DNA from: Arthrobacter hankyongi
GTDB lineage: Bacteria > Actinomycetota > Actinomycetes > Actinomycetales > Micrococcaceae
Direction: 5' to 3'
Assembly: GCF_022012395.1 (NCBI RefSeq)
Contig: NZ_JAKLTQ010000016.1
Location: forward strand, 1-64,000
Length of the DNA stretch: 64,000 nt
The notes below the pieces were generated by a model that saw only the letters and a list, made by a program, of their open reading frames with translations, did not search any database and was not told where the DNA came from. The position numbers were made by a program, and so were the translations under genes. This document shows positions 17,496 through 26,162 of this stretch, piece after piece. How positions within the stretch are numbered: position 1 is the stretch's first letter; every line of letters starts with the position of its first letter.

Positions 17496-18407
17496 ATGAG
17501 GATGCCCCCAGCCCATGGACGCCGACGCGCAGATTCCAGCGGTTCAGTGCAAGTCGGCGACGCCGGCCGCGGCCGTGGCCGGCGGCGCGCCGATTCGCCA
17601 TCCGCTGTCCGCCTCCGCCGCATCGGCGCGTTCGCCGGCCTGACGGCAGCCGCTACCGGTCTGGCTGTGACCGGGGCGCTTCCCATTGTGCAGGCGGATT
17701 CCCAGGACGTGGCCACAGGGCGGTCCGACCTCCAGGCATCCGCGGCGTCCTCCTCGGCTGTTGCTGCCGTTGATGACGGGGCGCCCGAGTTTGGCCGTTC
17801 CACGGTTTCCGGCGATGCGGATTCCCGCCACGCCCAAGGGTCCCAGCCATATTCCGGTCCATTGGCTCCTGCGGAATCTGCCACCTTGGTGGAAAGGACT
17901 GTCTTGGCAGCGTCCGGGTCCAAGACGAGGGCTGTACCTGCGGCTGGCGCGGTCCGGGAAGCAGGGGTGGCCGCTGAGGGGGCCGCTGAGGCTGCCAATG
18001 GCGCCGTCAGCCAAGCAGCTTCCGCTGCCACCGGGGCGGCTGCACCCGTAGCTACCGCAGCCAAGAAGGCAGCTGCGCCGGCGACTGCGGCCGCGGCTGA
18101 GGCGGCCGAACCTACAGGTGCCGTCACAAGCGGACCGGCCGCCGCCGTCGAACGAGCGGTGCCTGGAGAAGTTGCGCCGGCTGAACGGACCGTGTCCAGC
18201 AAGGCGGCCGCGCCCGCCGAACCGGCACCACAAAGTGAAGCAGGCGCTCCCGGGGATCGGCCCGAGTCGGAAACAACAGCCGTCCCCAGTGACCCAGCGG
18301 TGGACACCCCGGAGGAACGAGCGGTTCCGGAGCAGGACCGCCCGGCCGGCGGCCATAAGCGGCACTGGATGGATCGCCCCTGGTGGGGGGAGTGGCATCG
18401 GCCGTAA
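17496..18407 (+). CDS. Ala-rich exported protein under c-di-AMP riboswitch control
   Basis: A 303-residue low-complexity protein. An Arg-rich N-terminus with a twice-repeated GRRRADS motif (8-14 and 28-34) is followed by one hydrophobic segment (about 44-66), which could be an uncleaved signal anchor or a signal peptide. The rest is Ala/Pro/Glu/Thr-rich with KKAAAPATAAAAEAAEP, and it ends in a Trp/His-rich tail (HKRHWMDRPWWGEWHRP). No peptidase, Rpf, LysM or NlpC domain is visible, although these are the usual targets of this riboswitch. ATG 17496 follows AGAGGA. It is probably a cell-wall-spanning or surface structural protein; the function is unknown. Confidence 0.75.
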   Translation: MRMPPAHGRRRADSSGSVQVGDAGRGRGRRRADSPSAVRLRRIGAFAGLTAAATGLAVTGALPIVQADSQDVATGRSDLQASAASSSAVAAVDDGAPEFGRSTVSGDADSRHAQGSQPYSGPLAPAESATLVERTVLAASGSKTRAVPAAGAVREAGVAAEGAAEAANGAVSQAASAATGAAAPVATAAKKAAAPATAAAAEAAEPTGAVTSGPAAAVERAVPGEVAPAERTVSSKAAAPAEPAPQSEAGAPGDRPESETTAVPSDPAVDTPEERAVPEQDRPAGGHKRHWMDRPWWGEWHRP

Positions 18408-18529
18408 GGCCGGACTGTGTTGTGTGGTGCATCACACTAAATTCCGCTGCGATTGTGCGGTCGGTTATAGTCGATGGCGCTGCCTCAGCGACGAGGTGGC
18501 CGGGAAGCAATCAAAGGAAGCAACGGCGC

Positions 18530-18706
18530 ATGAGCATTGAATCGCACTCGATCACCCTCAAGATCTGGGACCACTCCACCATCGACCACACGCTGGAGGC
18601 GGCGATTGCCCAGGTTTCCACCAGGGCCAACCTGCCGGCGGAACACATCAAGGTCACCCGCAGCGGGCCCAACGTGTTCACGGTCAGCCCGGTAGCCGGA
18701 CTGTAA
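18530..18706 (+). CDS. Small hypothetical protein
   Basis: A 58-residue protein starting at ATG 18530, with AAAGGAAG about 9 nt upstream. The sequence MSIESHSITLKIWDHSTIDH, then LPAEHIKVTRSGPNVFTVSP, suggests a small beta-alpha-beta fold, but I do not recognise the family. It has no signal peptide or Cys. A 15-bp hairpin follows. Confidence 0.6.
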   Translation: MSIESHSITLKIWDHSTIDHTLEAAIAQVSTRANLPAEHIKVTRSGPNVFTVSPVAGL

Positions 18707-18780
18707 GAGGGTTCCCGGCATTAAGCCCGTCAGAGTCCGGCGGAAGCTGTCAGCAGGATTCCGGCACTTGCGGTAGATCG

Positions 18781-18818
18781 AGTAAGGGGTTGGGGCAGTG
18801 TTCCCCCAACCCCTTACT
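18781..18818. terminator. Bidirectional terminator, 15-bp stem
   Basis: AGTAAGGGGTTGGGG (18781-18795) pairs perfectly with 18804-18818 around an 8-nt loop. It lies between the small forward gene and the convergent esterase gene (stop 18881). Confidence 0.85.
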
Positions 18819-18880
18819 GCTGTACGGCGAAAGTTGCCTTTCACCGACGATGGTGCGCTCGCCGTCGAACCCGGCGGGTG

Positions 18881-20431
18881 CTACGAGCCGATCTTCAGGG
18901 AGTCCCAGCCGCCGACCCCCACGGTGATGCGCTGCTGGACCTTCTTCGAGGAGACCGGGTAGAAGTGCAGGTTGCCCTTTTTGTCGCGGGCCAGGAAGCC
19001 GGGGGCTCCGGGGGCCAGATGCCCTTCTGCGGCAGACAGGTGCGTCATGTTGTTCCAGCCCGACTTGGCGACGACTTTGCGGCTCTCGCGGATGAGCCGG
19101 CCGGTGCCGTTGGAGCGATAGAGCTTCAGCTGGCCGGCCGAAGTCCTGGCGATCAGGTCCATTTTCCCGTCCTGATCGAAGTCCAGGGCCATGAGTGCCT
19201 TGCCCTTCCAGTTGGAGGAGCTGAACCGCTGCCGGGGGTCGGGCTTGCCGCCGGTGCGATTCGCGTAGGAGTACAGCTTGCCGTCGCGGTTCCTGACGAC
19301 GATGCCCGGGTGCCTGTCGGCAGCCTTCCACCGGGTGACGATGATGGCGTTGTTCTGCCACCCGCGGGAGCCAAGGGTGCTGCGCTTGAAGCCACCGCGC
19401 TTCTGCCCGTAGTCGACGGTGAGCCTGCCGTCCTTCCAGTTGGCGACCAGATCCTGCAGGCCGTCCAAGTTCCAGTCGGCGATCTCGACAGTCAGCGCCG
19501 TGCCCCAGCCGGCGGAAACATAGGTGCGCTTGTACAGGTCCCTGCCCCTGGCGGATGGGTAGATATACAGCCTGCCGTCCGGGGCCACGGCCGCGACGTC
19601 GCCGGCCCGGGCTTGGGGCGCTGCCACGGCGGCCGGCATCGCCTTCAGGTCGTTGGCCAGCAGGGCCGGCATATCGTAGGTGTAGTGGGTGATGCCCGGC
19701 AGGACGGTCATTTTCGTGCTGGCGAAGCCCAGCCCCTGATAGACCTTCTGGGCACGTTGGGCGGTGCCCAAAGCCGACCAGGTTTTCAGGGTGGTGCCGC
19801 CCTTGCCGTCACGGCTGCCGGCGATCCAATGGAGCTTCATTCGCTTCACAGCCGCGGGAGGCTCGGTCTGCATGCCTACGTAGCCTCCACCGCCTACGAT
19901 GGTGGCCCCGCCGCCCTTGATCCAGCCCTGTCGGTCGGCGAGGACCTCGAAAGTGATGAATTCGGCACCGCCGGAGTACCCGTGGAACCAGATGCGGCGG
20001 GCATCGAGCTTGTATTTGGAGATCAGCATCGCCGCCAGGGAGCGGAAATAGTCGCCGTTGCGGTTCCTGTCCTCCCACCAGGTGATCCCGCCCTTGGTGT
20101 CCGGGGTGATGACCGGGACCGTGATCATGTTCTTTTGGGCTGCCTCGGCGGCCATCTTCGTCATCACGGACCCGCTGGGCTGGTGTATGTAGGACTGCGC
20201 CGGGCGGCTGTAGTCACCGTGGAAGACGAACAGGACGCCGACCGGCTTCGAGAAATCGATGCTCTTGGCGTAGATGTGGTACTTGCCGGAGACACCGTTG
20301 GGGGCGGTGTAAGTCTGGTAGGTTGCGCTGCGCGGTGTCGCCGCCGGGGCAGGAGTGCCCGCCGCCAGGGCTGAGGCGAGCAGGGCGGCCCCGATGGCTG
20401 TGGCAAAGAGCGCGCGGAAGGGAATCTTCAT
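18881..20431 (-). CDS. Secreted alpha/beta-hydrolase esterase with FG-GAP-like repeats
   Basis: A 516-residue exported enzyme. A signal peptide (KIPFRALFATAIGAALLAS) is followed by an alpha/beta-hydrolase domain with VFHGDYS (oxyanion region) and the nucleophile elbow GYSGGAE (about residue 150), resembling PHB-depolymerase or feruloyl-esterase folds. From about residue 290 to the end are FG-GAP/VCBS-type repeats with Ca2+-binding-like turns (DWNLDGLQDLVA, DFDQDGKMDLIAR), ending GGWDSLKIGS. The C-terminal module is shared with the CAP-domain protein at 40133. It is probably surface-associated or secreted and attacks an ester polymer. No strong ribosome-binding site precedes ATG 20431. Confidence 0.82.
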   Translation of the reverse strand: MKIPFRALFATAIGAALLASALAAGTPAPAATPRSATYQTYTAPNGVSGKYHIYAKSIDFSKPVGVLFVFHGDYSRPAQSYIHQPSGSVMTKMAAEAAQKNMITVPVITPDTKGGITWWEDRNRNGDYFRSLAAMLISKYKLDARRIWFHGYSGGAEFITFEVLADRQGWIKGGGATIVGGGGYVGMQTEPPAAVKRMKLHWIAGSRDGKGGTTLKTWSALGTAQRAQKVYQGLGFASTKMTVLPGITHYTYDMPALLANDLKAMPAAVAAPQARAGDVAAVAPDGRLYIYPSARGRDLYKRTYVSAGWGTALTVEIADWNLDGLQDLVANWKDGRLTVDYGQKRGGFKRSTLGSRGWQNNAIIVTRWKAADRHPGIVVRNRDGKLYSYANRTGGKPDPRQRFSSSNWKGKALMALDFDQDGKMDLIARTSAGQLKLYRSNGTGRLIRESRKVVAKSGWNNMTHLSAAEGHLAPGAPGFLARDKKGNLHFYPVSSKKVQQRITVGVGGWDSLKIGS

Positions 20432-20618
20432 GAAGTTTGATCCGTTCTGGGTACTGCCGGTCGGGCCTGCTGAGGTGAACCACCCGTGCCAGTGCTGCTA
20501 ATGGCTACTATCGGCAGCCAGGGGCGATGGATAAGCCGCCGGTCGGGGGGACGGCTGTCGCTGCCCAACAGGGCTCTGCGGACGCCTCGACGGCGCACAA
20601 CAATTGAGTAAATTCAGA

Positions 20619-20630
20619 CCCACATGTGAC
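20619..20630 (+). promoter_or_regulatory. Candidate polyol-regulator operator upstream of dehydrogenase
   Basis: CCCACATGTGAC matches 9 of 12 positions of the CTCAWWTGTGAK motif repeated at 24.6 and 29.35 kb. It lies 56-67 bp upstream of the dehydrogenase ATG, a sensible place for a regulator site. It is the weakest of the five sites. Confidence 0.4.
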
Positions 20631-20685
20631 AATTTCCCGCAGGACTAAGCTGTGAGCTGCTTCACCACCGGTGCAGGAGAGTGCT

Positions 20686-22218
20686 ATGACGACCGATGCC
20701 CCATTTTCCGAAGTCCTGTCGCTGTCGGCATCCGCCCTACCGAAGCTCAGGCTCCCCACCCCGGACTATGACCGCTCTGCCGTAGGCGTGGGGATCGTGC
20801 ATATCGGGGTGGGCGGTTTCCACCGGGCCCACCAGGCCATGTATCTTGATCAGCTCATGCAGCAGGGCCGGGCTCTGGACTGGGGCATTTGCGGGATGGG
20901 GGTGCTGCCGGGGGACCGGCGCATGAAAGAGGCCCTCGCCGCTCAGGATTATCTTTACACCCTCGTGGTGAAGCACCCCGACGGTTCCACGAATGCCCGG
21001 GTGGTCGGCTCGATCGTCGATTTCGTCCACGCCCCGGATGACCCGCAGACCGCCGTCGAGCGCCTTGCGGACCCGTCCGTCAGGATAGTCTCGCTGACCA
21101 TCACGGAGGGCGGCTACAACTTCAATCAGGCGACAGGCGAGTTCGACGCCACGACGGCGGACGTGGTCCATGACCTGGAGGCCGCTGCGGCCGCCGCACG
21201 CGGGGAAACAGCGGCGGGGCCGCGCACCGTGTTCGGGCTCGTTGCCGAGGCGCTGCACCGCCGGCGCGAACGGGATCTGCCGCCGTTCACCGTCATGTCC
21301 TGCGACAACATCCAAGGCAACGGGGACGTGGCCCGGCGTCAGTTCACCGCCTATGCCGCGCTGCGCGATAAAGGCCTGGCCGACTGGATGGACAGCAACG
21401 TCCCGTTTCCCAACAGCATGGTGGACCGTATTACACCGGTCACCGCCGAGGAAGACAGGCGGCGGCTGGCGGAGGACTACGGGGTCGAGGACCGTTGGCC
21501 GGTGGTCTGCGAGCCGTTTGCCCAGTGGGTGCTCGAGGACCGCTTCGTGGGCGGTGCCCCGGGCCGGCCGCCGTGGGAAGAGGCCGGGGTCCAGCTTGTT
21601 GATGAGGTGGAACCGTATGAGCTCATGAAGCTGCGGCTGCTCAATGCGAGCCATCAGGCGTTGTGCTATCCGGGATACCTGGCGGGCTATCGCTATGCCC
21701 ATGAGGTCTGTTCGGACCCGACTTTCGTCCAATATCTACTCAAATACATGGACCGCGAGGCAACGCCCACGCTGAAGCCGGTACCGGGAATCGACCTGGA
21801 GGGTTACAGGCACCAGTTGATCGAGCGGTTCGCCAATCCCGCCGTGCGGGACACCCTGGCCCGGTTGTGCGCCGAGTCATCCGACCGGATTCCCAAATGG
21901 CTCGTTCCGGTCATTCGCGAAAACCTTGCGGCGGAACGGCCGGTCGACGTCTCCGCGGCGATCGTGGCCTCTTGGGCGCGTTACGCCGAAGGCGCGGACG
22001 AGCAGGGAGCGCCGATAGACGTGGTGGACCAGCGCAGGGACCAGGTCATGGCGGCGGCGGCCCGGCAGCTTTCCGGGGACCCCTTGGCGTTCGTGCGGGA
22101 CCGGGATCTGTTCGCTGATCTGGCGGACCACCCGGAATTCACTGAACCCTACCTGCGCGCCCTGGAGTCCTTTCACGAGCGCGGCGCCCGGGCCACGATT
22201 GAGTCATTGATCGGCTGA
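20686..22218 (+). CDS. Polyol dehydrogenase, mannitol/arabinitol 2-/4-dehydrogenase family
   Basis: A 510-residue long-chain mannitol dehydrogenase family enzyme that oxidises a polyol to a ketose with NAD+ (mannitol to fructose, or D-arabitol to D-xylulose). The N-terminal Rossmann motif is IVHIGVGGFHRAHQAMYLD. The C-terminal domain has VVCEPFAQWVLEDRF and KLRLLNASHQALCYPGYLAG, where the Lys and Asn-His form the catalytic site. ATG 20686 is chosen since AGGAGA precedes it; an in-frame GTG 15 nt upstream overlaps that site. It overlaps the convergent xylulokinase gene by 15 bp. A xylulokinase rather than a fructokinase next door favours arabitol. Confidence 0.88.
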   Translation: MTTDAPFSEVLSLSASALPKLRLPTPDYDRSAVGVGIVHIGVGGFHRAHQAMYLDQLMQQGRALDWGICGMGVLPGDRRMKEALAAQDYLYTLVVKHPDGSTNARVVGSIVDFVHAPDDPQTAVERLADPSVRIVSLTITEGGYNFNQATGEFDATTADVVHDLEAAAAAARGETAAGPRTVFGLVAEALHRRRERDLPPFTVMSCDNIQGNGDVARRQFTAYAALRDKGLADWMDSNVPFPNSMVDRITPVTAEEDRRRLAEDYGVEDRWPVVCEPFAQWVLEDRFVGGAPGRPPWEEAGVQLVDEVEPYELMKLRLLNASHQALCYPGYLAGYRYAHEVCSDPTFVQYLLKYMDREATPTLKPVPGIDLEGYRHQLIERFANPAVRDTLARLCAESSDRIPKWLVPVIRENLAAERPVDVSAAIVASWARYAEGADEQGAPIDVVDQRRDQVMAAAARQLSGDPLAFVRDRDLFADLADHPEFTEPYLRALESFHERGARATIESLIG

Positions 22219-23634
22219 GCCGGAGTCTTGTACCAGCCTTGAGCGCAGCTGCTGGTACCGGACACGGTAGGCCTCCACCCCTGGATCGCCGCCGGGTTCG
22301 AGGACGGCCTCGATGCGCCGTCCCCACTTGGGCTGCTCTCCCGTCGCTGCCCAGGCCGCCTGCCGTGCCGCGCCCAAGGCCACGTACTCCTGGACCTGCG
22401 GCACTTCCACCGGCATCCCGAACGTGTCGGGCAGCACGGCACGCAGGGCTGCGGACTTGGCGCCGCCGCCGATCAGCAGGATGCGTACCACGGGCGCCCC
22501 GATGCTGCGCAGCACCTCCAGACAGTCCGCCAGCGAATTGGCCAGCGCGAGCACCGCGGCTCGGGCCAGGTTCTCCGGTGTGAAGGACGTCCGCGTCAGC
22601 CCGGCCAGCTGGCCGGTGGCATCCGGCAGGTTAGGGGTACGTTCGCCGTCGAAGTAAGGGAGCATCGTCAGTCCGCCGGCATCCGAGGGTCCCGCCAGGG
22701 ACAGCTCCGTGAAGCGGCCGAGGTCCACCGAGAGCAGCTGGGCCGTGGAGGTCAGGATCCGTGCGGCGTTGAGGGTGCACAACAGGGGCAGATGGTCCCC
22801 GGTGGCATCGGCGAACCCGGCGGTCACCCCGGACGGGTCCACCACGGGTTCCGCGGAACGGCAGAACACGGTGCCCGAGGTCCCGACGGACACCACGACG
22901 TCGCCCGGCTCCAAGTCCAGGCCCAGTGCCGCACCGGCATTGTCCCCGCACCCGGCCGAGACCGGGACGGCCCGCCCGGTCCGGCCTGTCCACTCCGGCA
23001 ACAGGGTGCCGGCGGGATCCCCGGGCCGCAGGACCTCGGGCAGCTCCGGGACGGCGCCGAAGTACCGGTCCAGCAGATCCGGGCGGTAGGTGCCGGTGAC
23101 GGCACTGAAGTAGCCGGTGCCGGAAGCATCGGAACGGTCGGTGGCGAAGGCCCCGCTCAAATGGAGGTTCAACCAGTCATGGGGCAGCAGGACGCGGTGC
23201 ACGCGGGTGGCCGCCTCGGGGCGATGCTCCCGCAGCCAGGCGAGTTTGGTCAGCGTGATCGCCGGGACGGGCAGGACGTTCACGGCCTTCATCCATTCGC
23301 TGACTCCGAGATCGGCCACCATCCGCGCCGCCTGGCCGGCGCTGCGGACGTCGTTCCACAGCAGTGCCTCATGGACCGGTTCGCCGTCGCCGCCGAGCGC
23401 AACCATTCCGTGCTGCTGGGCGGAGACCCCCACCCCGAGTACGTCGCCGCGCTCGTGCACGCCTGCGGCCGCCCAGGCCTGGTGCAGTGCGCGGATCCAT
23501 ACCGCAGGATCAATGGAGGTGCCGTCCGGATGCGGTGCGGCTCCGGAGGCAAGGACTGCGCCGGAGTCCGCTTCGACCACCGTGACTTTGCAGGACTGGG
23601 TCGAGGAATCAATGCCGACGAAGGTTCCGCTCAT
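22204..23634 (-). CDS. xylB: Xylulokinase
   Basis: A 476-residue FGGY-family sugar kinase phosphorylating D-xylulose with ATP. Motifs: GIDSSTQSCKVTVVE at the start, GVSAQQHGMVAL and LLWNDVRS in the substrate region, the catalytic Asp in AGCGDNAGAALG, and the nucleotide site VRILLIGGGAKSAALRAVL. ATG 23634 lies inside the stop of the upstream regulator (ATGA overlap), so the two are translationally coupled. The C-terminus overlaps the dehydrogenase gene by 15 bp tail to tail. The product xylulose 5-phosphate enters the pentose phosphate pathway. Confidence 0.9.
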   Translation of the reverse strand: MSGTFVGIDSSTQSCKVTVVEADSGAVLASGAAPHPDGTSIDPAVWIRALHQAWAAAGVHERGDVLGVGVSAQQHGMVALGGDGEPVHEALLWNDVRSAGQAARMVADLGVSEWMKAVNVLPVPAITLTKLAWLREHRPEAATRVHRVLLPHDWLNLHLSGAFATDRSDASGTGYFSAVTGTYRPDLLDRYFGAVPELPEVLRPGDPAGTLLPEWTGRTGRAVPVSAGCGDNAGAALGLDLEPGDVVVSVGTSGTVFCRSAEPVVDPSGVTAGFADATGDHLPLLCTLNAARILTSTAQLLSVDLGRFTELSLAGPSDAGGLTMLPYFDGERTPNLPDATGQLAGLTRTSFTPENLARAAVLALANSLADCLEVLRSIGAPVVRILLIGGGAKSAALRAVLPDTFGMPVEVPQVQEYVALGAARQAAWAATGEQPKWGRRIEAVLEPGGDPGVEAYRVRYQQLRSRLVQDSGSADQ

Positions 23635-24617
23635 GGCACGTGGCCTCCAGCATCTCGTTCCGCAGGGGCAGGGGAGTCTTTGGCGATCAGGTCTGCGAGC
23701 GCTTCGTGGAGACTCAGGTCGCACACCAGCGTGTCAACCAGTCCGCCGCGTACTGCAGCCAGCACCGCCGCGGCGCGCTCGGCCCCGTGGGAAACGGCGA
23801 TCGTATGCCGGGCGCCGGCCATCTGTTCGAGGGTGGCGGCGACGATCATGTTCTCCACCGGTGAAACCACTGCCTGCCCTTGGGCGTCGAGCAGGCGTCC
23901 GGATATTTCCGCCACGGCCCCGGCTCGCGAGGCGGCGCTCCTGCTGGCGGGCGGGACCCGGTCCCAGACCGTCGACAGCCCTTCCTTCCAACGTCCGACG
24001 GCGATCACCGCGACATCGAGGCCATGGGCGTGCTCGAGGGTCGACTGGATCTCCGGGCTTGAACGCAGGGCGACGGCGTCATTGACTACCAGCGGGGCCC
24101 ACAATGGCCAGACGGCCCGGGCCTGGAGGGCGGCCAGCAGCCGCGGTCCTTCCGCATCCCCCTGGGTCGCGATCGCCCCGGACAATTGGACGAAGGCACA
24201 GGTTGGCATCGCGGGAAGCTGGCGGATGGTCGCCTGGAGCGTACGCGACCAGGAGATCCCGACAGTGTCCCCGGGGGCAACGGTGCGCACGATGGCATCC
24301 GCCGTCGCGCGGGCGAGGTCCTCGCGGCTGGCCGTGCCGGTGCCGGTTCCCACGGTCACAACGCGGGTGATGCCCAAGGCCGCGGCCAGGCTGGCGTCTG
24401 CCTCGGCGTCGGGCAAATGGATGCTGATGCGCACGATGCCCCGGTCCAGGGCTTCCTGGATGAAGTTGGCTACCTGGAAACGCGACAGGCCATAGTCCCC
24501 GGCGATCTGCACTTTCGATCGGCCGTTCAGGAAATGATCGCGACCGATGTCTGCCAACAATTGGCTGCGTGCCTGGCCCGCCGGAAGGGCGGCATCTCTT
24601 GTCTTCGTCATCACCAT
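23631..24617 (-). CDS. SorC/DeoR-type sugar-responsive regulator
   Basis: A 328-residue regulator with an N-terminal helix-turn-helix (SKVQIAGDYGLSRFQVANFI) and a C-terminal sugar-phosphate-binding domain (VVTVGTGTGTASREDLARA, GDTVGISWSRTLQATIRQLP). Several starts are possible (GTG 24620, ATG 24617, ATG 24611); all lack a strong ribosome-binding site. It is co-transcribed with xylB and divergent from the transporter operon. Two CTCAWWTGTGAK-like sites lie in the shared promoter region, one overlapping its own start codons, which suggests auto-regulation. The inducer is probably xylulose 5-phosphate or the polyol itself (inference). Confidence 0.87.
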   Translation of the reverse strand: MVMTKTRDAALPAGQARSQLLADIGRDHFLNGRSKVQIAGDYGLSRFQVANFIQEALDRGIVRISIHLPDAEADASLAAALGITRVVTVGTGTGTASREDLARATADAIVRTVAPGDTVGISWSRTLQATIRQLPAMPTCAFVQLSGAIATQGDAEGPRLLAALQARAVWPLWAPLVVNDAVALRSSPEIQSTLEHAHGLDVAVIAVGRWKEGLSTVWDRVPPASRSAASRAGAVAEISGRLLDAQGQAVVSPVENMIVAATLEQMAGARHTIAVSHGAERAAAVLAAVRGGLVDTLVCDLSLHEALADLIAKDSPAPAERDAGGHVP

Positions 24618-24627
24618 CACATTTGAG
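24616..24627 (-). promoter_or_regulatory. Candidate SorC-type operator at regulator start
   Basis: On the reverse strand this reads CTCAAATGTGAT and fits the CTCAWWTGTGAK near-palindrome. It overlaps the first codons of the regulator, suggesting autorepression. Confidence 0.55.
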
Positions 24628-24691
24628 GGGCGGGATCTTGCTCATGTGAGTATATATGACTAACATCACATCAAACGAGTGCTTTGCCTGT

Positions 24692-24703
24692 CTCATTTGT
24701 GAG
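24692..24703 (+). promoter_or_regulatory. Candidate SorC-type operator upstream of transporter operon
   Basis: CTCATTTGTGAG has perfect CTCA/TGAG arms and lies 60-71 bp upstream of the binding-protein start. A related element, CTCATGTGAG, lies at 24641-24650. Confidence 0.6.
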
Positions 24704-24762
24704 CTCGATCAATGTCTCCCCACCGGGATGGTTCCCTTCCCTCAAGAACAGCCAGGAGCATG

Positions 24763-26157
24763 ATGCGCATCCCTAGACGGCACCCAGCCCGTGCGCCGCA
24801 GGCACGGACGGTCCGCAGCACGATTCCCCGCTGGACGGCGCTGATTTCCGCAGCCGCCCTGCTCCTGTCCGGTTGCGGATCTCCGGAAGCGAGCGGCGAG
24901 CCGATCACCGTGGCCATCGTGGCCAATCCGCAGATGCAGGACGCGATCTCCCTGAAGGAGAAGTTCCGGGCGGAGCATCCGGATGTGGACGTGAGGTTCG
25001 TTTCACTGCCCGAGAACGAAGCCCGGGCCAAGATCACCGCGTCGGTGGCCACAGGCGGCGGCGAGTTCGACGTCGTCATGATCTCGAATTACGAGACGTC
25101 GATGTGGGCCGCCAACGGGTGGATCACCAACCTGCAGCCCTACATCGACCAGACGCAAGGTTACGACGACCAGGACTTCATCTCCTCCATCAAGAGTGCC
25201 CTGAGCTATCAGGGGAATATGTACTCGGTGCCGTTCTATGGCGAATCCTCCTTCCTCGTCTACAACAAGGAACTCTTCGAAAAGGCCGGGATCACCATGC
25301 CGGCTAGGCCGACCTGGGCGCAGGTGCAGGAAATGGCCGCCCGGCTGGACGACTCGGCCAACGGCGTCTCGGGAATCTGCCTCCGCGGCCTGGCCGGGTG
25401 GGGTGAGGTCATGGCCCCGCTCACCACGGCGATGAACACCTACGGCGGCGGCTGGTTCAACCAGCAGTGGCATCCGCTTCTGACCTCGCCCAAGACCCAG
25501 CAGGCCGTAACCGAATATGTGGACTTGGTCCGCAACTACGGTGAGCCCGGCCCCGCCACTGCGGGCTACGGCGACTGCCTTACCCTCTATAGCCAGGGCC
25601 AGGCAGCCATGTGGTACGACGCCACGGCCATGGTCTCCTCGGTCGAAGACCCTGCGTCGTCCAAAGTTGCCGGCAAGAACGGGTACGCGCCGGCTCCGGT
25701 GATGGATACAAAGGCCTCGGGGTGGCTTTACAGCTGGTCACTCGCCATTCCTTCAACGAGCGAGCACAAGGATGCGGCGTGGAAATTCGTCTCCTGGATG
25801 ACGGACAAGGACTACATCAAGCTGGTCGGCAACCAGATCGGCTGGGAGCGCGTTCCGCCTGGTAGCCGCTATTCCACCTACCAGATCCCTGAGTACCGCA
25901 AGATTTCCGAGGCCTACGCCAGGCCCACCCTCGCCGCGATGAACGCGGCCACCCAGGAGAATACGATGGTGCACCCCGTGCCCTACCAGGGAATCCAATT
26001 CGTGGCCATCCCGGAGTTCCAGGACCTGGGCACCCGGGTAGGCCAGCAGATTTCTGCAGCCATTGCGGGGCAGATCAGCGTCGAGGAAGCCCTGCGTCAA
26101 TCGCAGGCCTATGCCGAGGACGTAGCAACCGTCTATCAACGCGAAGATGGGAAGTGA
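24763..26157 (+). CDS. Polyol ABC transporter substrate-binding lipoprotein
   Basis: A 464-residue family-1 solute-binding protein of the MtlE/SmoE type (mannitol, sorbitol, arabitol). The lipoprotein signal ends in LLLSGC with acylated Cys38. The mature part has EPITVAIVANPQMQDAISL, PENEARAKITASVATGGGEF and VVMISNYETSMW, close to known polyol-binding proteins. ATG 24763 is taken since AGGAG lies 4 nt upstream, but ATG 24760 is equally in frame. It is the first gene of a three-gene transporter operon, with the permeases 5 nt and 4 nt apart from their upstream neighbours. Confidence 0.9.
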   Translation: MRIPRRHPARAPQARTVRSTIPRWTALISAAALLLSGCGSPEASGEPITVAIVANPQMQDAISLKEKFRAEHPDVDVRFVSLPENEARAKITASVATGGGEFDVVMISNYETSMWAANGWITNLQPYIDQTQGYDDQDFISSIKSALSYQGNMYSVPFYGESSFLVYNKELFEKAGITMPARPTWAQVQEMAARLDDSANGVSGICLRGLAGWGEVMAPLTTAMNTYGGGWFNQQWHPLLTSPKTQQAVTEYVDLVRNYGEPGPATAGYGDCLTLYSQGQAAMWYDATAMVSSVEDPASSKVAGKNGYAPAPVMDTKASGWLYSWSLAIPSTSEHKDAAWKFVSWMTDKDYIKLVGNQIGWERVPPGSRYSTYQIPEYRKISEAYARPTLAAMNAATQENTMVHPVPYQGIQFVAIPEFQDLGTRVGQQISAAIAGQISVEEALRQSQAYAEDVATVYQREDGK

Positions 26158-26162
26158 CCCAC

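Noticed and set aside
17190-17516. Reverse frame of 108 residues in the riboswitch region
   Set aside because: It is antisense to a structured RNA; no ribosome-binding site and no family motif.
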